The notes: generated from the letters alone by a model not told the origin. A DNA stretch of 64,000 nt from Streptomyces sp. NBC_01268 (GCF_036240795.1 NZ_CP108454.1:5263501-5327500); one strand, 5' to 3'. Shown: positions 17,200 to 25,663, counted from the first letter of the stretch. Program-made: numbers and translations.

Positions 17200-17841
17200 G
17201 TGTACATCACCGTGGTGGCGGCGCTCCTCTTCCTCGCGTTCGTCTACTTTGCCGTGGGACAGGCGGCGGTCGTACGCAACAGCGGGCAGACCGCCGCGGA
17301 CTCCGCAGCGCTCGCCGCGGCCCAGGACGCCAGGGAGCAGCTCAGGGACGGCTGGCTCGACGTGATCCTCGATCCGGCCGAGTGGGCCGTGTACCTGCAG
17401 GGCGAGGAGTACGACACGGTCTCCGCGTGCCGGTACGCCGCGGTGTTCGCGGAGAAGAACGACGCCGAGCTCTGGGGTGACCGGTGCGTCCGGCTGTCGG
17501 ATGAGGAAGGGTTCCGCGTGACGATCCGCACCCTGGACACCGTGGGCGACTCGGTCGTCCCGGGAACGGCGGACCGGCACGCCTCGGCGACGGCGACCGC
17601 CGTGCTGGAACCCCGCTGCTTCTTCGACCCCCCTGCCCCGACGGTGCCTCCGCCCACGACCCCGCCCCCCACGACCCCGGCCCCGACGGGCACGGCCACA
17701 CCCGAACCGACCCCCACTCCGAGCCCTGAACCCGAGCCGATCACCGGCCTGTTCTGCGACGGCGTCGAGTGGACGATCGACCCGGAGCACCCGAGGCTGC
17801 CCGACGCGGCCGACCTCTTTACCGTCCGACTGGCCGACTGA
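17200..17841 (+). CDS. TadG/TadE-like pilus protein with Thr/Pro-rich linker; start uncertain
   Basis: The reading frame is convincing from about 17185: GQAFPVYITVVAALLFLAF, then VGQAAVVRNSGQTAADSAAL, the family's N-terminal helix and following motif. A Pro/Thr linker (about residues 148-185 of the GTG form) and a short C-terminal domain follow. The only in-frame start after the pilin stop is GTG 17200, which cuts off the conserved GQAFP. No ATG/GTG/TTG lies between the pilin stop and that motif. The true start is therefore unclear. Confidence 0.65.
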   Translation: MYITVVAALLFLAFVYFAVGQAAVVRNSGQTAADSAALAAAQDAREQLRDGWLDVILDPAEWAVYLQGEEYDTVSACRYAAVFAEKNDAELWGDRCVRLSDEEGFRVTIRTLDTVGDSVVPGTADRHASATATAVLEPRCFFDPPAPTVPPPTTPPPTTPAPTGTATPEPTPTPSPEPEPITGLFCDGVEWTIDPEHPRLPDAADLFTVRLAD

Positions 17842-17862
17842 CGAGCGAAGGACCTTGTTCTC

Positions 17863-18450
17863 ATGAGAGTGCGGCACGCAACGAAGGCCGGCAGAGGAGT
17901 GGCCGCGGCGGCCATGGCGGCCGGACTGATCCTCGGCCTCGCGGGCTGCGGCGGCGAGGGGCAGCAGCCGCAGCAGGACAAGCCGAAGGGGACCACGGCG
18001 GCACCCCGGGACACGGCGAGCGGGAACGCGCAGCCGCAGTCCGAGGAGCCGGCCGAGCCGATCGCCGTCCTCAAGGGGCAGGATGGATTCGAGCTGGCGA
18101 TCACCTCCGCCGAACGGGACGCGGGCGGATTCCTCACCGTCAAGGGCTCGTTGAAGAACACCTCGGAGAAGGGCCGCGCCGTTCCCGTGGGCACGCGCGG
18201 CAACGAGACGGAGGTGCTGAAGCACGGCAACTCCCTGGGCGGGGCCACGCTCGTGGACACGCAGGGGAAGAAGCGCTACTACGTGCTGCGCGACACGGAC
18301 GGGCGGCCCCTGACCACCACCGGGCTGGACATCCTCGGCTCCGGGGAATCGGCCGCGGTCTTCATGCAGTTCCCCGCCCCGCCCGCCGGCACCACCGAGG
18401 TCTCCCTCCAGCTCCCCACCTTCGACCCCGCCACCATCAAGCTCTCCTGA
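17863..18450 (+). CDS. Putative lipoprotein of the Tad locus
   Basis: The 195-residue protein has a signal peptide ending in the lipobox LAGC (Cys near residue 30), then a Gln/Pro/Thr-rich spacer. A beta-rich domain (ELAITSAERDAGGFLTVKG onward, in pieces) resembles DUF4352-like extracellular folds. It should be anchored to the outer face of the membrane. It lies 21 bp after the TadG-like gene and 10 bp before the OmpA-domain gene, so it is probably co-transcribed with the pilus genes. Confidence 0.8.
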   Translation: MRVRHATKAGRGVAAAAMAAGLILGLAGCGGEGQQPQQDKPKGTTAAPRDTASGNAQPQSEEPAEPIAVLKGQDGFELAITSAERDAGGFLTVKGSLKNTSEKGRAVPVGTRGNETEVLKHGNSLGGATLVDTQGKKRYYVLRDTDGRPLTTTGLDILGSGESAAVFMQFPAPPAGTTEVSLQLPTFDPATIKLS

Positions 18451-18460
18451 GGGCGCAGCC

Positions 18461-19087
18461 ATGACGACGACACCCCGCCGACTCGCCGCTCTCACCACCA
18501 CCCTGGTCCTGCTGTCCGGCACCGCGGGTGCCGTCGGCACGGCGCGGGCCGACGACCCGCCCGGCTCGACCTCCAGCGCGTCCCCGCCGCCCGCGATCGA
18601 CGCGAACTCGCCCGCGCTCATGCTTCCCGACGGTGCCACCCTCGCCCCCGCGAAGATCCTCGACATCAAGCAGATCGTCGAGGAGCAGGGCGGCGAGCAG
18701 CGCCGCGAGGACACCAACGTCGACGTGACGTTCGCGCTCCAGGCCGAGGTGCTGTTCGCGAAGGACAGCGCCAAACTGGGCCCCGCCGCCACCGCCCGCA
18801 TCGCCGCCATCGCCGCGGAGATCAACAAGCAGGGCTCCGGCCGGGTCCGGGTCTTCGGGTTCACCGACAACCTCGGCTCGTACGAGCACGGCCTGAAGCT
18901 CTCCAAGGCCCGCGCCGACGCGGTGCAGCTGGAACTGGCGAAGAACCTCGACCCGGGGACGACCTTCGACATCCGCGGCTACAGCGAGGACTACCCGATC
19001 GCCGACAACGGCACCGAGGACGGCCGCAAGAAGAACCGCCGCGTCGAGGTGTCCTTCCCGCGCACCTCGGGCTCGGGAGGCGGGTAG
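18461..19087 (+). CDS. Secreted OmpA-family peptidoglycan-binding protein
   Basis: The 208-residue protein has a signal peptide ending near ARADD (about 30). After a linker, an OmpA C-terminal domain (about 85-205) has the segments FALQAEVLFAKDSAKL, GFTDNLGSYEHGLKLSKARADAV and GRKKNRRVEVSF. The Asp and Arg that bind diaminopimelate are present. It probably ties the pilus machinery to the cell wall. It closes the operon and is convergent with the next gene, whose stop starts at the following base. Confidence 0.85.
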   Translation: MTTTPRRLAALTTTLVLLSGTAGAVGTARADDPPGSTSSASPPPAIDANSPALMLPDGATLAPAKILDIKQIVEEQGGEQRREDTNVDVTFALQAEVLFAKDSAKLGPAATARIAAIAAEINKQGSGRVRVFGFTDNLGSYEHGLKLSKARADAVQLELAKNLDPGTTFDIRGYSEDYPIADNGTEDGRKKNRRVEVSFPRTSGSGGG

Positions 19088-20029
19088 TCACCGCCCGCCG
19101 AGCGCCGCGAGCGCCTCGTGGATCGTCGTCGTCATGCGGTCCGGGCGGGTGAAGACCTCGCGGGCCGTGAAGCGCAGGACGCGGCGGATGTCCGGGCAGG
19201 TCTGGAGGGCGTTGAAGCGGTGGACGTCGCGTTCGTGGGCCTGGCGGGTGCCGTGGAAGGCGAAGCCTTCGATCTCGACGGCCAGGCCCTCGGCGCGGAA
19301 GTAGAAGTCCGGGTGCAGGGCGCGGCCCGCGGGGGTGTGGAGGGTGGGCTGGATCTCGGGGTGGAGGCCCGCGTCGCGCATGCGGAGGCGGGCGACCGTC
19401 TCGGCGGGGGAGCCCGAACCGGCGTGGGCCAGCGGCAGTCGGCGGCGGGCCAGCGGAGCGCCCGGGCGGTGGGGCGCCGCGAGCTCCGCGGCCAGCTGCT
19501 CGCGGTCCACCACCGGGTCCCGGCGCAGGCCCGCGACGAAGCGGCGGGAGAGCGCCGAGTCCGCGACGACCACCGCCGCCTCGCGTGTGGCGGCGGTCCG
19601 TATCAGGTCGGCGACCGTCCGGGCGGGGCTCGTCACCCGCAGGCCTCGCCGGACGGTGCAGTCACGGTCCGTCAGGGCAAGCGTCCGGTGCACTCGGATC
19701 CAGCCAGGGGAGGATCCGCCTCCACGGGCGGTGAAGTCCAGGGGATCCGAGGCTTGCGGCGCGTCCGTGCCGTGCGCGAGCAGTTCGATGCGGTGCAGCG
19801 CCGCCGCCGTGCGGTGGCTGCACACCAGGCCGGGGCGGAGCAGCTGGACCGCGCCCGCCCGCACCCTCCAGTCCACCTCCTTCCCCGGGACCGCCCACGC
19901 GCCCCTGCAGATCCGCTGCCAGCCGTCCCCGAGCAGCCGTCCGTCCAGCCGGCCCCGCGGCCAGCCCGCCGCGAGCGCCCACGCCGTGAGGAGCACCCCG
20001 CCCCGGGCGAGTGCCACCAACTCGTACAT
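19088..20029 (-). CDS. AbiEi-like/DUF559 endonuclease-domain protein
   Basis: The protein has about 313 residues from ATG 20029; a longer start at 20086 is possible, and neither has a clear ribosome site. The N-terminal half has AbiEi-antitoxin-like features (CRGAWAVP, a VCSHRTAAALHRIELL patch, and TSPARTVADLI). The C-terminal part (PDFYFRAEGLAVEIEGFAFHG, in pieces) matches the very-short-patch-repair-like DUF559 nuclease fold with its D-x(n)-E-x-E pattern. The role is unknown, and no AbiEii toxin is next to it. Confidence 0.7.
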   Translation of the reverse strand: MYELVALARGGVLLTAWALAAGWPRGRLDGRLLGDGWQRICRGAWAVPGKEVDWRVRAGAVQLLRPGLVCSHRTAAALHRIELLAHGTDAPQASDPLDFTARGGGSSPGWIRVHRTLALTDRDCTVRRGLRVTSPARTVADLIRTAATREAAVVVADSALSRRFVAGLRRDPVVDREQLAAELAAPHRPGAPLARRRLPLAHAGSGSPAETVARLRMRDAGLHPEIQPTLHTPAGRALHPDFYFRAEGLAVEIEGFAFHGTRQAHERDVHRFNALQTCPDIRRVLRFTAREVFTRPDRMTTTIHEALAALGGR

Positions 20030-20198
20030 AAGCGCAACGATCCACGAATGGGGGAGCTTTCGCACCCCCTGTGGAAAACCCGGCATAAGACGTCGTCAGG
20101 AAAGCGCAAAAGTGACGGGACGGTGCACTTCAGGAGGAGCATGCTGGTCGGAAGAGCAACAGCTACAGAGCGCTTTCGAAGTCCGAAATGGGCAGCCG

Positions 20199-20555
20199 AT
20201 GACGACCACGACCCCGAGTGTCCAACTGGTCAGCGACCTCGTCGCCCGGATCCCCGAGTTCCGTGACGCGTACGAGTCGCACCTCTTCACCCAGGGCGGT
20301 GTCCTGCCGCACGTCTTCTTCTGGGACGTGGTCCAGGGCACGGTCAGCTCCTTCCTGGAGGACCAGGACCGCTGGCGGCGCACCCTGGACTTCCTGGAGG
20401 AGCAGTGCTGCCGGGGCGTCCTCGGCATCGACGAGGTGATCACCACCTCGTTCCTGGGCGACCTGCCCGCCCCGCCCGAGCCCGGCCACGAGATCGCGGG
20501 CCAGCTCGGTCCGGTCCTCTCGGCGCGGTTCCTGAGGATCCGGCCCCTCGGCTAG
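20199..20555 (+). CDS. Small conserved protein of unknown function
   Basis: The 118-residue acidic soluble protein starts with ATG. It is mostly helical by composition, with PHVFFWDVVQGTVSSFLED and a CCRGVLGIDEVITTSFLG segment. There is no signal peptide or membrane helix. The family was not recognised with confidence. It stands alone between the endonuclease-like gene and the membrane mannosyltransferase gene. The 169-bp gap before it contains no clear consensus promoter. Confidence 0.7.
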   Translation: MTTTTPSVQLVSDLVARIPEFRDAYESHLFTQGGVLPHVFFWDVVQGTVSSFLEDQDRWRRTLDFLEEQCCRGVLGIDEVITTSFLGDLPAPPEPGHEIAGQLGPVLSARFLRIRPLG

Positions 20556-20585
20556 GCGCTGCCGGCGCCGGACATAATCGATCGC

Positions 20586-21683
20586 ATGTCCCGCACCGCC
20601 CCCGCCCCGCCCTGGGCCGCCCTCGGCGGCTATGCCGCCACCCGTCTGCTCGGTCTCGCCGCGCTCGCCGTCGTCGCGGCGGCCACCGGCAAGGACGGGC
20701 TGCACCGGCTCATGGGGCGCTGGGACGCGGTCTGGTACACCCGGATCGCCGAGCACGGCTACGGCTACCAGGTCACCCTGCCCGACGGCAGCGTCCACGC
20801 CGACCTCGCCTTCTTCCCCCTCTTCCCCGCCCTGGAACGGGCCGTCGCCGCCGCCCTGCCCGTCGACGTGCCCACCGCGGGACTGCTCGTCTCCTGGGCC
20901 GCCTCGCTCGCCGCCGCCTGGGGCATCTACGAGGTCGGCGCGCACGTGGCCGGGAAGCGCGCCGGGATCGTGCTCGCCGTCCTGTGGGGCGTGTACCCGA
21001 CGGCGTTCGTGCAGTCGATGGCGTACACGGAGACGCTCTTCACCGCGCTCGCCGCCTGGTCGGTCCTCGCCGTGCTGCGCGGGCGCTGGATCCTCGCGGG
21101 CGCGCTCTGCGTCCTCGCCGGGCTCACCCGGCCGACCGCCGCCGCGCTGATCGCCGCGATCGGGATCACCGCCCTGGTCACGGTCGTACGGGAGCGCCGG
21201 CTGAGGGCCCCCGTCGTCGTGGGCGCGCTGCTCGCGCCGCTCGGCTGGCTCGCGTACATCGTCTACGTCGGCGTCCGGCAGGGCGCCGCGACCGCCTACT
21301 TCGACGTCCAGGCCGCCTGGGGCAACTCCATCGACGGCGGCGTCGCCCTCGTCCGCTTCATCGCCGGGCTGCCCTGGCCCGCCGCCCTCGGCCTGTGCGC
21401 CGCGCTCGGCCTGCTCGCCTGGCTGGTCGCCCTGTGCGTGCGGCAGCGGCAGCCGCTCCCGCTGCTCGTCTACTCGGTCACCGTCGTCGTGATCTCCCTG
21501 GTCGGCGCCGCGTACTTCGGCTCCCGGCCGCGCCTGATGATGCCCGCGTTCGGTTTGCTCCTGCCGCCCGCCGCGGCCCTCGCCCGGCTCCGGCCCCGTA
21601 CCGCCGTGCCGGTCCTCGCCGTGCTGGCGCTCGGCTCGGGCGTCTACGGGGCGTTCACGCTGCTGGGCTCCGGCCCGCCCTGA
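20586..21683 (+). CDS. PIG-V/mannosyltransferase-family membrane protein
   Basis: The 365-residue polytopic protein has about 8-9 membrane segments. The lumenal-type motif GRWDAVWYTRIAEHGY near residue 45, followed by LAFFPLFPAL, is characteristic of the PIG-V-like glycosyltransferase group (GT-C fold), which uses polyprenyl-phosphate sugars. A TRPTAAAL loop is also present. The substrate is unknown. The last 40 bp overlap the 3' end of the convergent DUF192 gene. Confidence 0.8.
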   Translation: MSRTAPAPPWAALGGYAATRLLGLAALAVVAAATGKDGLHRLMGRWDAVWYTRIAEHGYGYQVTLPDGSVHADLAFFPLFPALERAVAAALPVDVPTAGLLVSWAASLAAAWGIYEVGAHVAGKRAGIVLAVLWGVYPTAFVQSMAYTETLFTALAAWSVLAVLRGRWILAGALCVLAGLTRPTAAALIAAIGITALVTVVRERRLRAPVVVGALLAPLGWLAYIVYVGVRQGAATAYFDVQAAWGNSIDGGVALVRFIAGLPWPAALGLCAALGLLAWLVALCVRQRQPLPLLVYSVTVVVISLVGAAYFGSRPRLMMPAFGLLLPPAAALARLRPRTAVPVLAVLALGSGVYGAFTLLGSGPP

Positions 21684-22051
21684 CGGTCCACCGTGACCCG
21701 TACGCCCCGGCGCAGCCCCCAGTCGGCCATCGCGCCGCCCGCCGCCTCCAGGACGTGCCGGCCGCGCGGGCGGATCATGCCCAGCCGACCGGGGCGCATC
21801 GTCACCACGTCGAGGACGGTCAGCGAACGGTCGAGATAGGCGACGTCGATGGTGAAGCGCATGCCGAAGGTGTGCACGCTGTTGGTCGGCGTGATGAGCA
21901 GCGCGCCCGCGATCCCGTCCCGGCCGAGCAGCCCCCGGCGACGGGCCCGATAGGAAGCGGCGATCTCCAAGGGCACCGCCCCGCCGTCCGGCGTGACCAG
22001 TGACCCCGTGCCGTCCCGCCAGGCCCGCCCCGCACTTCCGCTCCACCCCAT
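21644..22051 (-). CDS. DUF192 family protein
   Basis: The 135-residue protein shows the DUF192 pattern: RRRGLLGRDGIAGALLITP, HTFGMRFTIDVAYLD, and a C-terminal HVLEAAGGAMADWG stretch. The function is unknown; the fold is a small beta barrel. An IS481-family element now sits 15 bp upstream of its ATG, so its natural promoter is cut off. It is co-oriented with the transposase gene, whose stop lies only 10 bp before this start. Confidence 0.85.
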   Translation of the reverse strand: MGWSGSAGRAWRDGTGSLVTPDGGAVPLEIAASYRARRRGLLGRDGIAGALLITPTNSVHTFGMRFTIDVAYLDRSLTVLDVVTMRPGRLGMIRPRGRHVLEAAGGAMADWGLRRGVRVTVDRQGGPEPSSVNAP

Positions 22052-22060
22052 GGGGCAGAC

Positions 22061-23123
22061 CCTAGGTGTATTGACCCGCAGGGTTGTTGACGCGGCTGAT
22101 GGGCGGGTGTCCGTCGAGTGCGGTGTGGCAGCGGTGGTGGTTGTAGGTGCGGAGGAAGTCTGCCAGGGCCGCGGTCCGCTCGTCGTTTGAGGTGTAGGGC
22201 CGTAGGTAGGCCCATTCGTCGAGGAGGGTGCGGTTGAAGCGTTCGACTTTGCCGTTGGTCTGGGGCCGGTAGGGGCGGGTGAGTTTGCCGGTCGCGCCGA
22301 GGTCGGCCAGGACGTTCTTCCAGGCCAGGCCCTTGCGGTAGGCCCAGGCGTTGTCGGTCAGGACCCGCTCGATGCGGTCGATGCCCTGGGCCTGGAAGAA
22401 CGCGGCCGCGCGGGTCAGGAACCCGGCGCAGGTCGCGACCTTCTCATCGCCGTGGATCTCGCTGTAGGCGAGGCGGGAGTGGTCGTCGACGGCGGAGTGG
22501 ACGTAGTCGAAGCCCATGCCGCGGATCGGACGGCCGGCCTCGCGGCCGTTGGCCTTGTGGCCGCCGCCGTCGGGAATCCGGCCGAGCTTCTTCACGTCCA
22601 CGTGGATCAGCTCGCCGGGTCGCTCACGCTCGTAGCGGCGGATGACGGTGCCGGTCGGGCGGTCGATCCATGCGAGCCGGTTGAGCCGGTGGCGGGTCAG
22701 GATCCGGTGCACGGTCGAGGTGGGCAGGCCCAGGATCGGGCCGATCCGGGCCGGGCCGAGTTTGCGGTTCCGTCGCAGGTCGCAGACCTGTTCTTCCACG
22801 GCGGCCGCGGTCCGGTGCGGGGTGGTGTGAGGCCGGCTCGGCCGGTCGTGCAGGCCTGCCTCGCCCTCGGTCCGCCACCGGCGGATCCATTTGTGGGCGG
22901 TGGCCCGGGAGATGCCCATCTCGGCAGCCACATGGGCGACCGGACGGCCTGAGCAGACACGTTCGACCAGCAGTCTCCTACCGAAGACGGTCAGCCGGGC
23001 ATTACGGTGGGGCACGAAGACCTCCGTGCGGTGAGTTCCTAGACAGCTCCCACCACATCGGAGGTCTTCGCCATGTTCAAGACCGAACCGGTGTCAACAA
23101 CGCTCGTGATCAATACACCTAGG
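22061..23123. mobile_element. IS481-family insertion sequence with 6-bp target duplication
   Basis: The element spans 22067-23117 (1051 bp). Its ends read TGTATTGA...GTTGTTGAC inward from both sides: 20 of the first 25 positions match. Outside lie identical CCTAGG copies (22061-22066 and 23118-23123), a target duplication of the NCTAGN type known for IS481. The element carries one intact transposase gene. The perfect duplication and open reading frame suggest a recent insertion. Confidence 0.93.
22062..23015 (-). CDS. IS481-family transposase
   Basis: The 317-residue protein has an N-terminal helix-turn-helix (VAAEMGISRATAHKWIRRW, about 28-46), a second winged helix, and an rve/DDE core. The catalytic residues lie in the segments ELIHVDVKKLG (first Asp), RVLTDNAWAYR (second Asp) and NGKVERFNRTL (Glu). 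It appears intact. The TAG stop is not encoded by the element: it lies in the duplicated target CCTAGG (22062-22064). Confidence 0.95.
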   Translation of the reverse strand: MPHRNARLTVFGRRLLVERVCSGRPVAHVAAEMGISRATAHKWIRRWRTEGEAGLHDRPSRPHTTPHRTAAAVEEQVCDLRRNRKLGPARIGPILGLPTSTVHRILTRHRLNRLAWIDRPTGTVIRRYERERPGELIHVDVKKLGRIPDGGGHKANGREAGRPIRGMGFDYVHSAVDDHSRLAYSEIHGDEKVATCAGFLTRAAAFFQAQGIDRIERVLTDNAWAYRKGLAWKNVLADLGATGKLTRPYRPQTNGKVERFNRTLLDEWAYLRPYTSNDERTAALADFLRTYNHHRCHTALDGHPPISRVNNPAGQYT

Positions 23124-23161
23124 GCCTGCGGCCCGTCCGCCCCAGGCCCTAGGGTCGCCCC

Positions 23162-23908
23162 GTGGACGCCGCCTGGATCACCCTCGTCTGTGCCGCCGCC
23201 CTGTGGGGCGCGGCCCTCGGCCGTCTCGTGCCCCGGGCCGCGTACCGGCTCTCCGTCGCCGCGGACGAGCCCTGGCGCGACCGCTGTCCCGCCGGGCACC
23301 CCTTCGCCGGTCCGGCGCGCGGCTGGCTGGGCGGCCCCGGGCGGGCCGGGTGCGCCACCACCCCCGCACCCCTGGCCGCGCCGCTGCTCACGGCGCTGGC
23401 CTGCGCGGCGCTCGCCGCCGCCGTCGGCGGGCCGCGGCCGGAGCTGCTGGTCTGGCTGCTGGTCGCGCCCTTCGGCACGCTGCTCGCCTGGGTGGACGTG
23501 CGCGTCCACCGGCTGCCCGACCGGCTGACCCTGCCGCTCGCCGGGGCGCTGCCGCTGCTGCTCGCGGTGGCCGCGGTCCTCCCGTACGCGGCGGGCTCCT
23601 GGGTCCACGCCCTGCTGGGCGCGCTCGCCCTCGGCGGCGGCTATCTGCTGCTCTTCCTGGTCCACCCGGACGGCATGGGCTTCGGCGACGTGAAGCTGGC
23701 CGTCCCGCTCGGTGCCGCCCTCGGCTGGTACGGCTGGGGCGTGCTGTTCGCGGGGGCGTTCGCGGGCTTCCTGCTCGGCTCGCTGTACGGCCTCGGGCTC
23801 GTCCTGGCCCGGCGGGCGGGCCGCGGGTCCGCGATCCCCTTCGGCCCCTTCATGCTCGGCGGCGCCCTCCTCGGCCTGCTCCTCGGCGCGTTCACCGCCA
23901 CCCCCTGA
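23162..23908 (+). CDS. A24-family prepilin peptidase (TadV/CpaA type)
   Basis: The 248-residue polytopic protein starts with GTG. The two aspartates of the GxGD family lie in WVDVRVHRLPDRLT and GMGFGDVKLAVPL. A zinc-type CxxC loop is absent and the methylase part is short, with RCPAGHPF in its place. It should process the Flp pilin and the TadE-like pseudopilins encoded at 12-17 kb. The IS481 element ends 45 bp before the start and interrupts the probable promoter or operator. Confidence 0.87.
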   Translation: MDAAWITLVCAAALWGAALGRLVPRAAYRLSVAADEPWRDRCPAGHPFAGPARGWLGGPGRAGCATTPAPLAAPLLTALACAALAAAVGGPRPELLVWLLVAPFGTLLAWVDVRVHRLPDRLTLPLAGALPLLLAVAAVLPYAAGSWVHALLGALALGGGYLLLFLVHPDGMGFGDVKLAVPLGAALGWYGWGVLFAGAFAGFLLGSLYGLGLVLARRAGRGSAIPFGPFMLGGALLGLLLGAFTATP

Positions 23909-23934
23909 GGGGACCGGCCCTAGCATCACCCCAT

Positions 23935-25461
23935 ATGCGGACAATCGTTGAGAAACCGGCATCGGGTGCGTACGGTCCGGAGCGTCCCGCCCCCACCCCC
24001 TGGTACCGGCGCCCCGCCGCCCTGCCCTGGGCCTGGGCCCTCGCCCTCTGCCTGCTCTACGCGACCGTCGCCGTACGCCGCCACCAGCTCATGCGCACCA
24101 CCGGATACGACCTCGGCATCTTCGAGCAGGCCGTCCGCGGCTACGCCGAACTCCGCGCCCCCGTCGCCCCCTTGCGCGGTGCGGGCTTCAACCTCCTCGG
24201 CGACCACTTCCACCCCCTGCTCGCCGCCCTCGCCCCGCTCTACCGCCTCTGGCCCTCGCCGCTCACCCTGCTCGTCGCCCAGTCCGCGCTCCTCGCCCTC
24301 GCCGTCGTCCCGCTCGCCCGCTGGGCCGACCGCGCGCTCGGCCGCCGCGCCGCCCACGCCGTCGCCGCCGGGTACGGGCTGAGCTGGGGCGTCGCCTCCG
24401 CCGCCGCCTTCGACTTCCACGAGGTCGCCCTCGCGGTGCCCCTGCTCGCCTTCTCCCTGGAGGCGCTGGGCCGGCAGCGCTGGCGGACCGCCGTCGGCTG
24501 GGCCGCGCCGCTGCTCCTGGTCAAGGAGGACCTGGGCCTCACCCTCGCCGCCGTCGGCGGCTACGTCGCCGCCCGGGGCCGCGCCGACCGGGGCGCGCTC
24601 CGGCTCGGCCTCGCCACGGCCGCCGCGGGCCTGCTCGGTTCGCTCCTGGAGATCAAGGTCCTGCTGCCCGCCCTCGGTCCCACCGGCGGCTACGCCCACG
24701 GCGGCAACCTCGCGGCGGCCCACGGCTCGCTCCTCGGCGCCCTCGCCCACGCCCCGCTCGACCTGCTGCGCCCCGAGACGAAGGCGACCACCCTCGTGCT
24801 CGTCCTCGCCCCGTCCGCGCTGCTCGCCCTGCGCTCCCCGCTCACGCTGATCGCGCTGCCCACCCTGGCCTGGCGGATGGCCTCGGAGAACGGCTTCCAC
24901 TGGGGGACCGCCTTCCACTACAGCGCGATCCTCATGCCCGTCGTCTTCGCCGGGCTCGTCGACGTCCTCGGCCGCGAGACCGACCCGCGCACGATCCGCG
25001 CCTCGCTGGCCACGGTGCTCGCCGTGACCGCCGTCCTGCTGCCCTCGTTCCCGCTGGCGCAGCTCGCCCAACGGGCCACCTGGCACACCACCGGGCACCT
25101 GCGGGCCGCCCGCGCGCTGCTCGACGAGATCCCCGACGGCGCCACCGTCGCCGCGTCCAACCGGCTCGCCCCGCAGCTCACCTCGCGCTGCGCCGTCGTC
25201 CTCTTCCCGACCTTCCCGGTCGGCGGACGGCTGTACGCGTACCCCCGCGAGGACCTGCCGCCGCCCACCGCCGAGTGGATCATCCACGACAGCCGGGCCC
25301 CGGAGGCCTGGCCGTACAAGCCGGGCCACTGGCCCTACCCGCTGCCCCAGCAGCTCGACGAGCTCCGGGCCGCGCAGCGCGAGCACGGTTACGAGCTGGT
25401 CGCCCGCCGTGACGGCATCACCCTGCTGCACCGCGTGCGGCCTCCGCGCACCCCGTCCTGA
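23935..25461 (+). CDS. DUF2079 family polytopic membrane protein
   Basis: The 508-residue protein has about ten membrane segments. The DUF2079 hallmarks GYDLGIFEQAVRGYA and GDHFHPLLAALAPLYRLWPS are near the N-terminus, followed by FDFHEVALAVPLL and LLVKEDLGLTLA. The family resembles GT-C glycosyltransferases, but its reaction is unproved. It begins 26 bp after the prepilin peptidase stop and may share its transcript. Confidence 0.82.
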   Translation: MRTIVEKPASGAYGPERPAPTPWYRRPAALPWAWALALCLLYATVAVRRHQLMRTTGYDLGIFEQAVRGYAELRAPVAPLRGAGFNLLGDHFHPLLAALAPLYRLWPSPLTLLVAQSALLALAVVPLARWADRALGRRAAHAVAAGYGLSWGVASAAAFDFHEVALAVPLLAFSLEALGRQRWRTAVGWAAPLLLVKEDLGLTLAAVGGYVAARGRADRGALRLGLATAAAGLLGSLLEIKVLLPALGPTGGYAHGGNLAAAHGSLLGALAHAPLDLLRPETKATTLVLVLAPSALLALRSPLTLIALPTLAWRMASENGFHWGTAFHYSAILMPVVFAGLVDVLGRETDPRTIRASLATVLAVTAVLLPSFPLAQLAQRATWHTTGHLRAARALLDEIPDGATVAASNRLAPQLTSRCAVVLFPTFPVGGRLYAYPREDLPPPTAEWIIHDSRAPEAWPYKPGHWPYPLPQQLDELRAAQREHGYELVARRDGITLLHRVRPPRTPS

Positions 25462-25663
25462 CCTGCGCCGCCGCGTCAACCGGGCGACCCGGCGCGGGGG
25501 TCCCCCGTCGGAGGTACGGATTCCGCCGCCACGCCCGGGCGCAAACCCGCCACCGGGCCCTACAGCCCTTGTGCTGCTTGGCCTCCGGAGATTCCGCGAC
25601 GCTCCGGTCTGCGCGGGTGGCGCGCAGGACGACTAATGAAGGGTTATGGTGGAAACCCCCCCT

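Noticed and set aside
23073..23161. ORF starting inside the IS right end and entering the prepilin peptidase in another frame
   Set aside because: It reads through the peptidase gene out of frame; the initial peptide is only the IS terminal DNA.
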